Shown piece after piece: positions 6,605 through 14,815 of a stretch of DNA of 20,171 nucleotides. Under the pieces are notes generated by a model. That model saw nothing but the letters and a program-made list of their open reading frames with translations, made no database searches and was not told the DNA's origin. This DNA comes from a virus, in the IMG/VR virus record IMGVR_UViG_3300042197_001476, positions 1 through 20,171 of that record; one strand, written 5' to 3'. Position 1 is the stretch's first letter; the number at the start of each line of letters is the position of its first letter. Made by a program: the position numbers and the translations under genes.

Positions 6605-7357
6605 TTATTTACTAAATAATCCACCAGAGCGACCGCGTGCTAGCGCTTCTGTTCTTTGCTCTCCTAGGGCTTGTCCTAGTCCCAACTGCTGAGCTAATAA
6701 TTGTTGTTGAGCTGACATACCAGTACCAGCTAATCCAGTTAAAGCTTGCTCTCGTTGTAACAATGCTTGGTTAGCAGCTTGTTGCATTGCCGTTTGCTGT
6801 TGCGCTTGAGCTAACTCTCTACCTTGCTGTTGTTGGAAAGCTTGGAATAGCAGCGGGTTTTGCTGCAAGCGTGATTGCATTTCAGCTTGTCGTCCTAAAA
6901 TCTGACCTACTGGTCCTCTAAACTGCTGAGCTAACTGCTGGCGTTGAGCTGCAGCTTGCTGTCCTAGGCCTTGAGTAGCCTGAGCTGCAATAGCTCTAGT
7001 CATCGCATCCGGTGCTTGAGCAAATTGAAATTGACTTGTAGGTTGTATAAACCCTTGTCTAAGAGCTTCTCTAGAAGCCTCAGTTTGACCAAGTAAACCC
7101 TGCACTCCTTGTTGGAAGCCCCCACGAGCTGCTTCAATAGCAGCTAGGTCTTCTGGCCTAAATTGCGTGTATTGCCTCTGGTTTTGTTGTTGTTTACTGC
7201 TAGTGCCAAACATGCCTTGACCTAGTGCTAAACCACCAGCAATAGCTCCAGTAACAGGGTCAGCTAAAATAAGACCATCCACATTAAATAAATTTCTTAG
7301 TTTGTAGATTGCAATTACACCTGCTATTGCTAAACAGGCTTTCCATAGGTTACGCAT
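6605..7357 (-). CDS. Putative internal virion protein, N-terminal membrane helix and Gln-rich body
   Basis: This 250-residue protein has a hydrophobic N-terminal helix (about residues 5-18, WKACLAIAGVIAIY), a Gly/Ala-rich second hydrophobic stretch (about 32-50) and a long Gln/Ala-rich helical region to the end (for example QQAAAQRQQLAQQF, ELAQAQQQTAMQQAANQ). The composition resembles short-tailed phage ejection proteins that insert into the host membrane (T7 gp14 / P22 gp7 type). The start at 7357 overlaps the upstream stop as TAATG, with GGGAGGA upstream. The CAG/CTG-rich low complexity could confuse similarity searches. Specific family uncertain. Confidence 0.6.
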   Translation of the reverse strand: MRNLWKACLAIAGVIAIYKLRNLFNVDGLILADPVTGAIAGGLALGQGMFGTSSKQQQNQRQYTQFRPEDLAAIEAARGGFQQGVQGLLGQTEASREALRQGFIQPTSQFQFAQAPDAMTRAIAAQATQGLGQQAAAQRQQLAQQFRGPVGQILGRQAEMQSRLQQNPLLFQAFQQQQGRELAQAQQQTAMQQAANQALLQREQALTGLAGTGMSAQQQLLAQQLGLGQALGEQRTEALARGRSGGLFSK

Positions 7358-7686
7358 TATCGAGGTCCTCCCAACATATTTAAAAAGTCCATAAGATTAG
7401 ATTGCTGCAGCTGGACCTGTGGCCTAGCCGGCATTAATTGATTAAACTGCATTGGCTGCTGTGGTGCAAACATTGACGAAATATCCTTGTAACTTTGCCC
7501 AGCGTTTTGTAGTCCAGCGCCAAACTGCTCAAGAGCACTAGGCTGCTGCGACTGCAAGAACTGGCCATACTGCTGACCGCTTGCTACGGGACCCATGCCT
7601 GACATGCCCGGTGCATTGGGTAAACTTGTATAGTCTGAGATGTTACTGCCTACCGGCCCAGCTGAGCCGCCGAAGATGCCTGCCAT
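7357..7686 (-). CDS. Small hypothetical virion protein, Gly/Met/Gln-rich
   Basis: This 109-residue protein is rich in Gly, Pro, Met and Gln, with an unordered look and a short hydrophobic C-terminal motif (NLMDFLNMLGG). It has a strong AAGGAGAG site before the ATG at 7686. The start lies 37 bases inside the 3' end of the GNAT gene in another frame. It precedes and overlaps (TAATG) the membrane-helix virion protein, so it is probably part of the same ejection-protein block. No family recognised. Confidence 0.55.
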   Translation of the reverse strand: MAGIFGGSAGPVGSNISDYTSLPNAPGMSGMGPVASGQQYGQFLQSQQPSALEQFGAGLQNAGQSYKDISSMFAPQQPMQFNQLMPARPQVQLQQSNLMDFLNMLGGPR

Positions 7687-8156
7687 TCTTCTCTCCTTAG
7701 AGCGTATTGGTGCTCGTCTGCTAGTTTGCCTCGATGGAGTGCCGATTCTTTAAACACCCCCTCTAACCTGAAACCGTATCCTAAAAATCTCTCGTGTAGC
7801 TTGTGCCGGTGAGCTAGGATTATTGTAATAATCTTATTCATGCTAAGCTTATTAAATGCAAGGTCTACCATATAGTCTAGCATTAGCTTGCTTTCGTCCA
7901 TTGTATGCCCTGCTACGAGTAGGCCCCCTACTTTAAATACTTTAGCATAGGGGTCTTCAATCCCCATTGACGCTAGCCCTAACTCACGCCCATCTTTCAT
8001 CATGATGTAAAAGTTTGCAAATGAACTTTCAACCAATGCTGGATGCGACCAGTCACAGACTGGAGGAATCCTACGAAAGAACTCGTCGTATCTTTCATCG
8101 GTTGCCCACTCGATTAAGAGGGGTAGGTCTTGTGATGTTACGCGTCGGAAGTGCAT
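7650..8156 (-). CDS. GNAT-family N-acetyltransferase (RimJ/RimL-like)
   Basis: This 168-residue protein is the usual length for a single GNAT domain. It starts MHFRRVTSQDLPLLIEW, typical of the first strand and helix. It has a central strand near residues 74-82 (FKVGGLLVA) and the RimJ/RimL/SpeG-like ending L-x-x-x-H-E-R-F-L-G-Y-G-F-R-L-E-G (residues 117-133). The family transfers acetyl from acetyl-CoA to an amine on a protein or small molecule. The usual Q/R-x-x-G-x-G/A acetyl-CoA loop is not obvious: residues 83-89 read GHTMDES. The start follows the fibre stop after one base (TAACATG) with no good ribosome site, so translation is probably coupled. Such enzymes do occur among phage tail genes; the substrate (fibre, capsid or host protein) is unknown. 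Confidence 0.75.
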   Translation of the reverse strand: MHFRRVTSQDLPLLIEWATDERYDEFFRRIPPVCDWSHPALVESSFANFYIMMKDGRELGLASMGIEDPYAKVFKVGGLLVAGHTMDESKLMLDYMVDLAFNKLSMNKIITIILAHRHKLHERFLGYGFRLEGVFKESALHRGKLADEHQYALRREEWQASSAAQLGR

Positions 8157-8157
8157 G

Positions 8158-9258
8158 TTATGTTTTAATTATATATGCTATTGCAATATTTGCTGGTCTG
8201 GTTTCTGTCCCGGTACGTGGAGTGCCATTTGTACCATCTGATTTTGGGACATTTGTATCATACGCTGAGTTTATTTTGTTATCCGCTGGTTGTAGTTTTG
8301 GGATAGTGCCTAGATCTGTATTGGTTGTAGAAGTACCTGTTTGATTATGAATGTGCCCTTGCATTTGGTCTGCTTGTTTTGTATTTAAACTACCACCCGT
8401 ATAAGTTATACCAGAAATATCTTGTGTAGTTATACCCCCCATTTCACAGCCGCGTGGAAAAATCCCAACAAAATTAGGTAATCTGAAATTACCAGCACCC
8501 TCACCAGTTGTGTTATATGTTGTACCAATTACTGCAAATAAAGTGGCATATGTTGTTTGTGATATGACTGCCCCATTACAAAATAACCACCCTGTCGGCG
8601 CTGAGGTACCTGCAAACATTTGAATAACCCCTGACGGTGTAAAATCCCTCCACTCTGTATCAGTCCTATATTGTACTCTTTTATCCGTAGTATTATAAAG
8701 TATTGAACCTTCTTGAGTTACTGTATCTCTTTCAGCGCCAGTTCTAACTGGTAATTTAATTCGAGCATTACTAAATTCAACAGCATTCGTAAAAAGGGAT
8801 AATGTGCTATTTGTAGCGTGTACTGTACTATTAAATAAGTTTAACTGAGTCTTAGTTAAACTCATCGTCTCAACTGCGCCATGCTTTACTAAAATAGCAG
8901 GTATTGTTGATAACGGCTGCAAGTCTAAGAATAAATTAGCATCTCCAGTCGTCTGCGTAGCATTATCATCAATATGTATAATAGAACTACCAGCACCTAA
9001 AACTGCACTTTGAGTGATTTGCAACGCTGACTTTGTCCGTGAATTAAGAATGCTAAGAGCAATTTGCTCCTGGCTAGCTTGATTCAAAAACAAGATAGGT
9101 CCGCCAACACGAGATACTAAAGTACTCTCAAGGTTAGCAGTACCGATATTCTGACCATTTATATGGTCACGTATAGTTGTAAAGTTATCTTGTACTTCCG
9201 CTGCGACGGCAGGTGTACCTGCTGTAAACGCTGGATACGGTAAAATAAGCGTTGCCAT
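8158..9258 (-). CDS. Tail fibre protein with C-terminal phage tail collar domain
   Basis: This 366-residue protein ends in a recognisable tail collar domain: GVIQMFAGTSAPTGWLFCNG from about residue 210, GNFRLPNFVGIFPRG near 256-270, GHIHNQTG at 301-308 and the typical ending ETRPANIAIAYIIKT. The middle (about 60-180) is repetitive, beta-rich fibre shaft. Residues 183-208 carry a short module (GSILYNTTDKRVQYR...W) that also occurs in the 106-residue protein at 18755. The protein should form a trimeric receptor-binding fibre on the virion. AGGAG lies just before the ATG. It is followed at once by the GNAT gene, which might act on it. Confidence 0.85.
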   Translation of the reverse strand: MATLILPYPAFTAGTPAVAAEVQDNFTTIRDHINGQNIGTANLESTLVSRVGGPILFLNQASQEQIALSILNSRTKSALQITQSAVLGAGSSIIHIDDNATQTTGDANLFLDLQPLSTIPAILVKHGAVETMSLTKTQLNLFNSTVHATNSTLSLFTNAVEFSNARIKLPVRTGAERDTVTQEGSILYNTTDKRVQYRTDTEWRDFTPSGVIQMFAGTSAPTGWLFCNGAVISQTTYATLFAVIGTTYNTTGEGAGNFRLPNFVGIFPRGCEMGGITTQDISGITYTGGSLNTKQADQMQGHIHNQTGTSTTNTDLGTIPKLQPADNKINSAYDTNVPKSDGTNGTPRTGTETRPANIAIAYIIKT

Positions 9259-9270
9259 CTCTAACTCCTA

Positions 9271-9651
9271 TTAAGGCTGACGGTTAACAAACCAGAACTG
9301 AGCTGCAGCGCCTGCAGAAGGCGATACGCTGTTGTTTCTTAAGGTTGTTACTGCTACTACGCAGCCGTTAGCAAAGAATTTGTAAGGGCTGTCATTGACA
9401 TCCTTACCGAATGCTTGGTCAGCTTTTACTCTAAAGGTAAAAACTGGTACGGTTACTCCTACTGTGACTGAGGCTGCTGATGCAGCATCAAACACTTGTA
9501 CGAAGATGTCATCACCACTATTGTCCTCGACTAAGAAACCATAAAGGTTTCCTCGTCCTTGGAAAACAAGAACTGGTGAGGCATCTAGGTTTGCATTGTA
9601 GCTGTGATATGTTGCGCTCGAAGCGCTTGCTGTTACTGAAGGTACTCCCAT
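9271..9651 (-). CDS. Small beta-rich virion protein (putative fibre/head decoration)
   Basis: This 126-residue protein has a beta-sandwich pattern: GNLYGFLVEDN, DDIFVQVFDAASAASVTVG, VPVFTFRVKAD, FANGCVVAVTTLRN. The 'L-Y-G-F ... F-V-Q-V-F-D-A' and 'F-x-x-G-C-V-V-A' segments resemble small structural proteins common in phage tail and fibre regions. GGAGAC precedes the ATG. It lies between the gp10-like tail protein and the collar fibre, so a role in fibre attachment or surface decoration is plausible. The exact function is unknown. Confidence 0.6.
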   Translation of the reverse strand: MGVPSVTASASSATYHSYNANLDASPVLVFQGRGNLYGFLVEDNSGDDIFVQVFDAASAASVTVGVTVPVFTFRVKADQAFGKDVNDSPYKFFANGCVVAVTTLRNNSVSPSAGAAAQFWFVNRQP

Positions 9652-9660
9652 TTTAGTCTC

Positions 9661-11733
9661 CTAAATACCCGAAAAGATGCTCCCCGATACTCCCCAACCG
9701 AGGAGAGTCGCTGGTGCATCTAGGTCGTCTTGTGTAAAAACTAATTGCATCATTTGGGCTTTGCGATGCGTCGTGTACTTAAACTCGTTTAACGCTTGCC
9801 CAGACCAGATTAACGTACTTACGTTTACTGGCGGTGCCCAATTAAAAAAATCCCATGTTGTTCCAGTGCCTGGAACGAATAACGAAAGTGTGTTTACTGG
9901 AGCTTGTGCTAAATCAAATATTGCTCCAAACTTAAAGTCATAGCTTTGTGCCTGACCTTCCGCATAGATCTTAGCTGTTTTGTACAGCTTTGTTATCATC
10001 GGCTGCCCGAACATATACGGCCTGCTAACGAGGCGCATGTATGGTATGGAGGGGGTGATAGAGACCGCGTCGCGCTCAGTTTTTAAATCCGAGCCGCCGG
10101 TGTTCATTTTATAATATTGCCCCTCATCAGTTGCAGAGCCAAAATAGATGTCTAGCCCGCCACTTGCAGTAGCTTCAGTTTGAAAGAAGCAGCCAGCTTT
10201 AATCCCTGGCATGTTAGCTTCGGGTCCCTTTTCATACGTAGTCCAACGAAATGTGGGATACTGCTGATAGTCACCAACTAGTGTGATGTTAGGCTCAGCT
10301 TCCGATGTATTCTCACAAATCTGCATATAAATGCGACGGTTCTTTGTATCATTAATTGCAGAAAGCTTTTCAGCTTTCAACCCGCTAAAGTCAGCTGCCT
10401 TAATAATCGACTGAATCTGTGTTGCAATTGGTCGTACGTTTTGACCGTCCGTAGCGTATATGTTATCACGACCTAAAAAGATAAGCTCGTCAAATACCTG
10501 GCATTGTGCAAAGTTAGATACTGCTCCTACTGTTTCAGAAATTTCTCGGTACAGATATGCTACGTTATCTTCACTATTGCCTAGGTCTGGTAAACCGATT
10601 TCTTCTAAGCGACCAATCGATCTCTCTTTTAAAACAATTGGCACACCTTTAATTTGACCGCATCCTACTAGCCCATCTGCAGCTCCGAATTTACCTTCTA
10701 CTGAAAATTCATGGGTTACCGGAAAACTTTCTGGCAGTGGACCATTCACGCCAATCTTTGAAAAACGACCTTTGTTAACCGTAGGATGAAATACTACGAG
10801 TCTGTTTCTTGCAACGACTGGGAACCTAGCTTGTGCATAATCTGTGTATTCCGTTAACTTAGTATTGTCAAACGGCATTTGCTCAGGTAACAAAGCATCA
10901 TCTGATGCTTCTGATACATAGGTAATAGTTGGGTTTACGGAAATAGCAGGGATATCTCCCTTTTCCAAAAACAAAATACTACCGTTTACAACCGTACGCC
11001 ATAACCTAATGTACACTGTTAAGTGTGATAAATTTTGATTGCCAAACGAATCATCTGGGAATGAGGATAGCACTAGGCTAACACGTTGATTTCCAGATGT
11101 TGTAGTAATCGTAGCTGACAATGGCGAAGGGCTACTCTCAGCTATAATCTGACCATCTTGTTCAAAAGCGTATGTGTACGCGTATACATAATCGCCAACA
11201 TTTAAATCAGTACCAACTGCTAAAGTACCAGTGGGAGCTGCTGCTGGCGGATCAATTCCAGCTAGTCTTGTGTACTCAACATTTTGTTCATACACAAACG
11301 GTGCATCAGCACCATTAAATACAAAAAGACTGTTATTCACCTGTGCAAACGTAGGTCTAACTGTAGCAGTTAACACTAGATTCGAGCCACTGTTATCCTG
11401 TAAATCGGTGAACACTCCTGACTGTATTTTACCTAATCGACCGGTTGTACTATTATCTGTGGCATATAGCAGAATCTCAGTCAAAGGTGCTGTATTAGCT
11501 TGAAACTTGTAACGATACTCTAAACCTTGCCTAATCGAAAACCCGTTTAACTGATTAGCAACCAAAAACTGATTTGCATACCCGCTTCGTTTGCTATAAC
11601 CACCAGTATATCCGAGATTAACATTATTTGCAACGCGGACGAAACCAGGAGCTAGTAAATTTATAGGCGAAGTTGTATCTAAGCCTTTAGCATCACTATA
11701 TTCTAGTTCTTCTACGTAACGGTTTGTACCCAT
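9661..11733 (-). CDS. Tail nozzle / DNA-stabilisation protein (P22 gp10-like)
   Basis: This 690-residue, almost entirely beta-rich protein has no membrane segments. The N-terminus (about residues 20-55: SPINLLAPGFVRVANNVNLGYTGG..SKRSGYA) has the pattern seen at the start of phage packaged-DNA stabilisation proteins and other tail-nozzle proteins of short-tailed phages. The body has repeated strand blocks that fit a propeller, for example GKFGAADGLVGCGQIKGVPIV near 345-370. Its place directly after the head-tail adaptor matches P22 gene 10, whose product plugs the portal and anchors the tailspikes. T7 gp12 is the alternative comparison. A GGAG site precedes the ATG at a rather long spacing. 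Confidence 0.7.
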   Translation of the reverse strand: MGTNRYVEELEYSDAKGLDTTSPINLLAPGFVRVANNVNLGYTGGYSKRSGYANQFLVANQLNGFSIRQGLEYRYKFQANTAPLTEILLYATDNSTTGRLGKIQSGVFTDLQDNSGSNLVLTATVRPTFAQVNNSLFVFNGADAPFVYEQNVEYTRLAGIDPPAAAPTGTLAVGTDLNVGDYVYAYTYAFEQDGQIIAESSPSPLSATITTTSGNQRVSLVLSSFPDDSFGNQNLSHLTVYIRLWRTVVNGSILFLEKGDIPAISVNPTITYVSEASDDALLPEQMPFDNTKLTEYTDYAQARFPVVARNRLVVFHPTVNKGRFSKIGVNGPLPESFPVTHEFSVEGKFGAADGLVGCGQIKGVPIVLKERSIGRLEEIGLPDLGNSEDNVAYLYREISETVGAVSNFAQCQVFDELIFLGRDNIYATDGQNVRPIATQIQSIIKAADFSGLKAEKLSAINDTKNRRIYMQICENTSEAEPNITLVGDYQQYPTFRWTTYEKGPEANMPGIKAGCFFQTEATASGGLDIYFGSATDEGQYYKMNTGGSDLKTERDAVSITPSIPYMRLVSRPYMFGQPMITKLYKTAKIYAEGQAQSYDFKFGAIFDLAQAPVNTLSLFVPGTGTTWDFFNWAPPVNVSTLIWSGQALNEFKYTTHRKAQMMQLVFTQDDLDAPATLLGWGVSGSIFSGI

Positions 11734-11751
11734 TCTTGCGATGCTCCGAAA

Positions 11752-12495
11752 TTAATCCCAAGGTCTAAAGCCAGGGATATCTAACAAACTACCAATACCA
11801 TCGTATCTAAACTCTTCCATTGAACGAATGCGATCATCAACTTCAAGGTCAGACTGTATATCTTGCAAGATAAGCGTCATAGCTTCTTGCTTTTTAGCAA
11901 GAGCGCGGTCATCGTTTTCACGATCTAATGCCATTGCTTTAATGTATTCAATAAACCCCTCTTGAAATCGAAGAGGAATTTGCGGGTATTGGTTATCAAA
12001 GTTTGATGTAACTGTATCAGTCGGGTCTGGTAAAATAGGAATAACTTTACCATCAATCTTTAATGTAATATTTTTTGTGGTAGGAGGCCAAATACGAATA
12101 CGATTTTCACCTGCTACTGACCAGTAGGAGGGCGTATCATTTGCAGAGCCATCATTGTTATCCGGGTCTAATCGCCTGATCTCGTCAAGTATAACACGTT
12201 TTAAAACTACGTTATCTGCTTCAGCCCTAATAGTTTCGACTTCGTTAGCCGCCATCGTAAAGTTAGCAGCATTGATAGTAAATGCTAAATTATACTCTGC
12301 AGTACCAGAAACTACCGGAAGACTTAAATCAGTCTTTCTTAAAAAGCTCCAGTCGTGCATTTTGTAATACCGCATTTCTGCTAACACTAGCATCTGTCGC
12401 ATGTAGCGTTGAAACTCTAAATCTTCAGGTGCTTTACCAATATAGTTTACGATCATGTCTTTTATTTGACCGTAATTAAAACCTACGAAAGTCAT
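11752..12495 (-). CDS. Head-tail adaptor protein (P22 gp4-like position)
   Basis: This 247-residue protein opens with helices (IKDMIVNYIGKAPEDLEFQR.. ML..AEMRYYKMHDWSFL). A beta core follows (SYWSVAGENRIRIWPP, ITLKIDGKVIPILPD) and then C-terminal helices (RFQEGFIEYIKAMALDRE). The 'P-S-Y-W-S-V-A-G... R-I-R-I-W-P-P' core with 'F-x-x-x-x-I-E-Y-I-K' is characteristic of small adaptor proteins that form the ring beneath the portal. Its location between the capsid gene and the gp10-like gene agrees. The start overlaps the upstream stop as TAATG with an AGAGG site. Confidence 0.7.
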   Translation of the reverse strand: MTFVGFNYGQIKDMIVNYIGKAPEDLEFQRYMRQMLVLAEMRYYKMHDWSFLRKTDLSLPVVSGTAEYNLAFTINAANFTMAANEVETIRAEADNVVLKRVILDEIRRLDPDNNDGSANDTPSYWSVAGENRIRIWPPTTKNITLKIDGKVIPILPDPTDTVTSNFDNQYPQIPLRFQEGFIEYIKAMALDRENDDRALAKKQEAMTLILQDIQSDLEVDDRIRSMEEFRYDGIGSLLDIPGFRPWD

Positions 12496-13025
12496 TATGC
12501 TAACCTCTTTGCAATTTCTATTTTACCGAAGAACGAGGCCCGGTCGTAATCAGAATCGCCTAATCCTTCGCACTCAAAAACTTTTTTAATTTTATCTAGC
12601 GGTGCTATCTTTCTCTCAGCTAGCATTAAAGCTAGCGATCTCCACCCCAGTACCGCTAATTTCGTATACTCCATATTGAATATATCATATTCTGGGATAA
12701 AGTCAAGACAAATCGCAGTTACATACGTATCCATTACGCCACTTTCTAAAGCGTCTAAATATTTGGCATGCCCTTCATGGACAGCATTTCTGTCTGCTTT
12801 TTGTACACGTGATTCTGACCGTCTAGCTTTTTTTAAATATAAAGGGGCAAATTTAAGCCCGTTTTCACGTACTTGCGTGCTATCAGTGTCAATATACAGT
12901 TTGGTATCTAATTGCTTTAACCTGCGCTGCAGATTCAGTAATAGCATCTTTGGTTGCTCCCAAGGTATTAGTGTAAAAGCCATTGACAGTAAAGTCGGGG
13001 GCAGGTCTCCCCACCCCCTCCCCAT
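12495..13025 (-). CDS. Hypothetical protein between capsid and adaptor genes
   Basis: I do not recognise this helical, charged protein of about 176 residues. Notable stretches are FTLIPWEQPKMLLLNLQRRL near the N-terminus, VMDTYVTAICLDFIPEYDIFNMEYTKLAV in the middle and a Lys-rich end. Three in-frame ATGs are possible: 13046 (20 bases inside the capsid gene), 13025 (one base after the capsid stop) and 12983. None has a good ribosome site. I chose 13025 because stop-adjacent starts are the rule in this operon. The conserved-looking part begins at the 12983 start (MAFTLIPWEQ). A structural or assembly role is inferred from position only. Confidence 0.55.
   Translation of the reverse strand: MGRGWGDLPPTLLSMAFTLIPWEQPKMLLLNLQRRLKQLDTKLYIDTDSTQVRENGLKFAPLYLKKARRSESRVQKADRNAVHEGHAKYLDALESGVMDTYVTAICLDFIPEYDIFNMEYTKLAVLGWRSLALMLAERKIAPLDKIKKVFECEGLGDSDYDRASFFGKIEIAKRLA
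12997..13023 (-). other. G-rich tract with short stem just after the capsid gene
   Basis: Read on the minus strand, the capsid stop is followed within four bases by three G-runs (GGGGAGGGGGTGGGG) and then AGACCTG and CCCCC, which can pair with one of the runs. It lies in the start region of the following gene. A structure here could lower expression of downstream genes relative to capsid. No T-tract follows, so it is not a standard intrinsic terminator. Confidence 0.3.
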
Positions 13026-13026
13026 A

Positions 13027-13968
13027 TTATAACGCGGATGCGCCATTCACTGCGATTACTCGCTTAGAACCAGCATCAAGATACTTGGCAACAAAGCCGT
13101 GAATCTTGTATCCAACAGTTGCAAACTGATCCAGAGGATCGTTAGCACCTGCAGAACCGTGTCTTTTGATAAACATTTTCATGGCGTCGCCGTTAAGCTC
13201 CACACATCCAAATGCTTCTTCACCGACCACGAATGATTGACAAACGTCAATTCCACCCGATCCAGTTCCAACTGAGGTCAGCATTTTGTCAGAAACGAGG
13301 AATCTCATTCCGTACATTCTGCCGATTTCACCGTTCATTAAAGGACGGTTATCAGTGTACTTCTGGATGTCTAGCCAGCTACCAGCTTGGCTATCAGACA
13401 ATAGATCGTACTCAGCTCGTGGATGCAATACCACAACATAGTCACCAGACTCGTGTGGTCCAATGAAAGCTGCTTTTTGGCTGATCATAGCTTCGATAAG
13501 TTCTTTGTGAGTAAGAACATCGGCAGATGTGATAGCAGCAAAGTTTGCAGCATTTGCTACGTTTTGGTTAGCACAGTTATTTGCTAATTCAGAAACGATC
13601 AACTCTTCGATCGTCTTTGAAGCAGCAATACCGAAACGCTCAGACAGATTCTCCAACACTGGATCAATCGCTGTATCTGACAAAAGATCAGACACTTTAG
13701 CATATTGTCCGTATTGAACGATATCTGCTGTTACGTTCGAGGTGCTGAAGCTGATTTCAGAAGGTGGTGTACCTTCAGTCAGCGGACTGGTTGAACCAGC
13801 AATTGCGCTGTATCGTAACCATTTAACCTGCTTTCCATTTCCTTTTGGAAGACGTTGTTTTTTTCCAAGAGGCATAAGGACAAGACGAGGCTCAAGGACC
13901 GATAACAGCTTCTTTTCATAATACAAATGCAGATTTGCTGCATTCGTTGATGTAGTTGAAGTAGCCAT
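13027..13968 (-). CDS. Major capsid protein, N4-gp56 family
   Basis: This 313-residue protein has the order and motifs of N4-gp56-type major capsid proteins with the HK97 fold. It has an N-terminal arm, then KGNGKQVKWLRYSAI, LTEGTPPSEISFSTSNVTADIVQYGQYAKVSD (about 64-95), a helical spine ending near residue 170, YVVVLHPRAEYDLL, GEIGRMYGMRFLVSD (about 214-228) and a C-terminal VGYKIHGFVAKYLDAGS..VIAV. It forms the icosahedral shell, assembled on the scaffold encoded just upstream. AGGAG precedes the ATG. It lies directly after the scaffold gene (9-base gap), as expected for co-expressed shell proteins. Confidence 0.9.
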   Translation of the reverse strand: MATSTTSTNAANLHLYYEKKLLSVLEPRLVLMPLGKKQRLPKGNGKQVKWLRYSAIAGSTSPLTEGTPPSEISFSTSNVTADIVQYGQYAKVSDLLSDTAIDPVLENLSERFGIAASKTIEELIVSELANNCANQNVANAANFAAITSADVLTHKELIEAMISQKAAFIGPHESGDYVVVLHPRAEYDLLSDSQAGSWLDIQKYTDNRPLMNGEIGRMYGMRFLVSDKMLTSVGTGSGGIDVCQSFVVGEEAFGCVELNGDAMKMFIKRHGSAGANDPLDQFATVGYKIHGFVAKYLDAGSKRVIAVNGASAL

Positions 13969-13977
13969 TTATTACTC

Positions 13978-14799
13978 CTAATCGTCAGACCGACCAAGTG
14001 CTCGTCTCATTTCGTCTAATGATAATTTTTCGAATGACACGGACTTGTCGCCGTATGATACGGCGGATTCGGACTGCGCTCGTTGTTTTTCTGATCGCAC
14101 AGAAAGACCATCTTTCTGAACGCGCTCAACAGCTTGCTTAGAATAGTAATCTAGGTCAGCTCCTTTTGACATTAAGTCTAAAGCTTTTAACACTTTTGCA
14201 GAGTTAAGAAACTCAGGCTTAACGATATCTTGAAGCTCCGATGCTAGCTGCTGCATAAGTGGCTCACGACGGGCATAATCTGGATTTGCCTTTTTCTGTG
14301 TCCAGTAGTATTCAGCGCCTTCTGCTTGAATCTGCTGCAGAGTCTGTTGTTTGAATTTACTAGATACCGATTGATTAAGCCCTTTAAGAGCAGCTTTAAT
14401 AGCTTCTTTCGGATCTTCTTCAAACTTGGACTCGAATACAGAAACGGGGTCCAGTTCTTCCTCTAGTTCTACCACTTTTGGCGGTCGCTGTGTAGGCATC
14501 TGCGATTGAGCGATTCGTTCCCGCTCAAGAGCACGATACTGTTCCTCTAACGACTCCCTCTCTTTTCGAGTAGAACCCAACTCTGATGCTAACCTTCCAC
14601 GATCTCTTTCGAGTTCGCGATAGGCCTGGATAATCTCCATTGGAGACTTTCCAACGAATTTCTCAGGTATTGAGTTTGCCTCTTCCACTGCGTCAGATTG
14701 TCCTTGAGTAGAGATCTCAGGGGTCTGCGGCTGAATTGAAGCTTCAGCCTGGCTTTCTTGCGAGGTCGCTTGTGGCTGCGCGATTTTCTCGTCTGTCAT
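13978..14799 (-). CDS. Capsid assembly scaffolding protein
   Basis: This 273-residue, highly charged helical protein has a Gln/Ser/Pro-rich N-terminus (1-40) and the motif SIPEKFVGKSPMEIIQAYRELE (about 43-64), which recurs in scaffolds of short-tailed phages. A coiled coil follows (60-98) and a C-terminal helix ends in LSLDEMRRALGRSDD. Scaffolds guide coat assembly and then leave the shell. The position between portal and coat genes supports this. AGGAGGAT lies before the ATG. A perfect 7-bp inverted repeat lies within its 3' end (14049-14065). Confidence 0.85.
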   Translation of the reverse strand: MTDEKIAQPQATSQESQAEASIQPQTPEISTQGQSDAVEEANSIPEKFVGKSPMEIIQAYRELERDRGRLASELGSTRKERESLEEQYRALERERIAQSQMPTQRPPKVVELEEELDPVSVFESKFEEDPKEAIKAALKGLNQSVSSKFKQQTLQQIQAEGAEYYWTQKKANPDYARREPLMQQLASELQDIVKPEFLNSAKVLKALDLMSKGADLDYYSKQAVERVQKDGLSVRSEKQRAQSESAVSYGDKSVSFEKLSLDEMRRALGRSDD

Positions 14800-14815
14800 G
14801 TTATCCTCCTACAGT

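Noticed and set aside
6640-7190. CAG/CTG-rich stretch as a possible DNA repeat array
   Set aside because: No regular period; it is explained by Gln/Ala-rich coding of an internal virion protein.
8158-9258. Diversity-generating retroelement target in the tail fibre
   Set aside because: No reverse transcriptase, template repeat or similar second copy is visible in the window.
13026-13031. TATAAT on the minus strand at the capsid end
   Set aside because: It encodes Tyr-Asn codons of the overlapping frame and has no matching -35 element at 17 bases, so I do not call a promoter.
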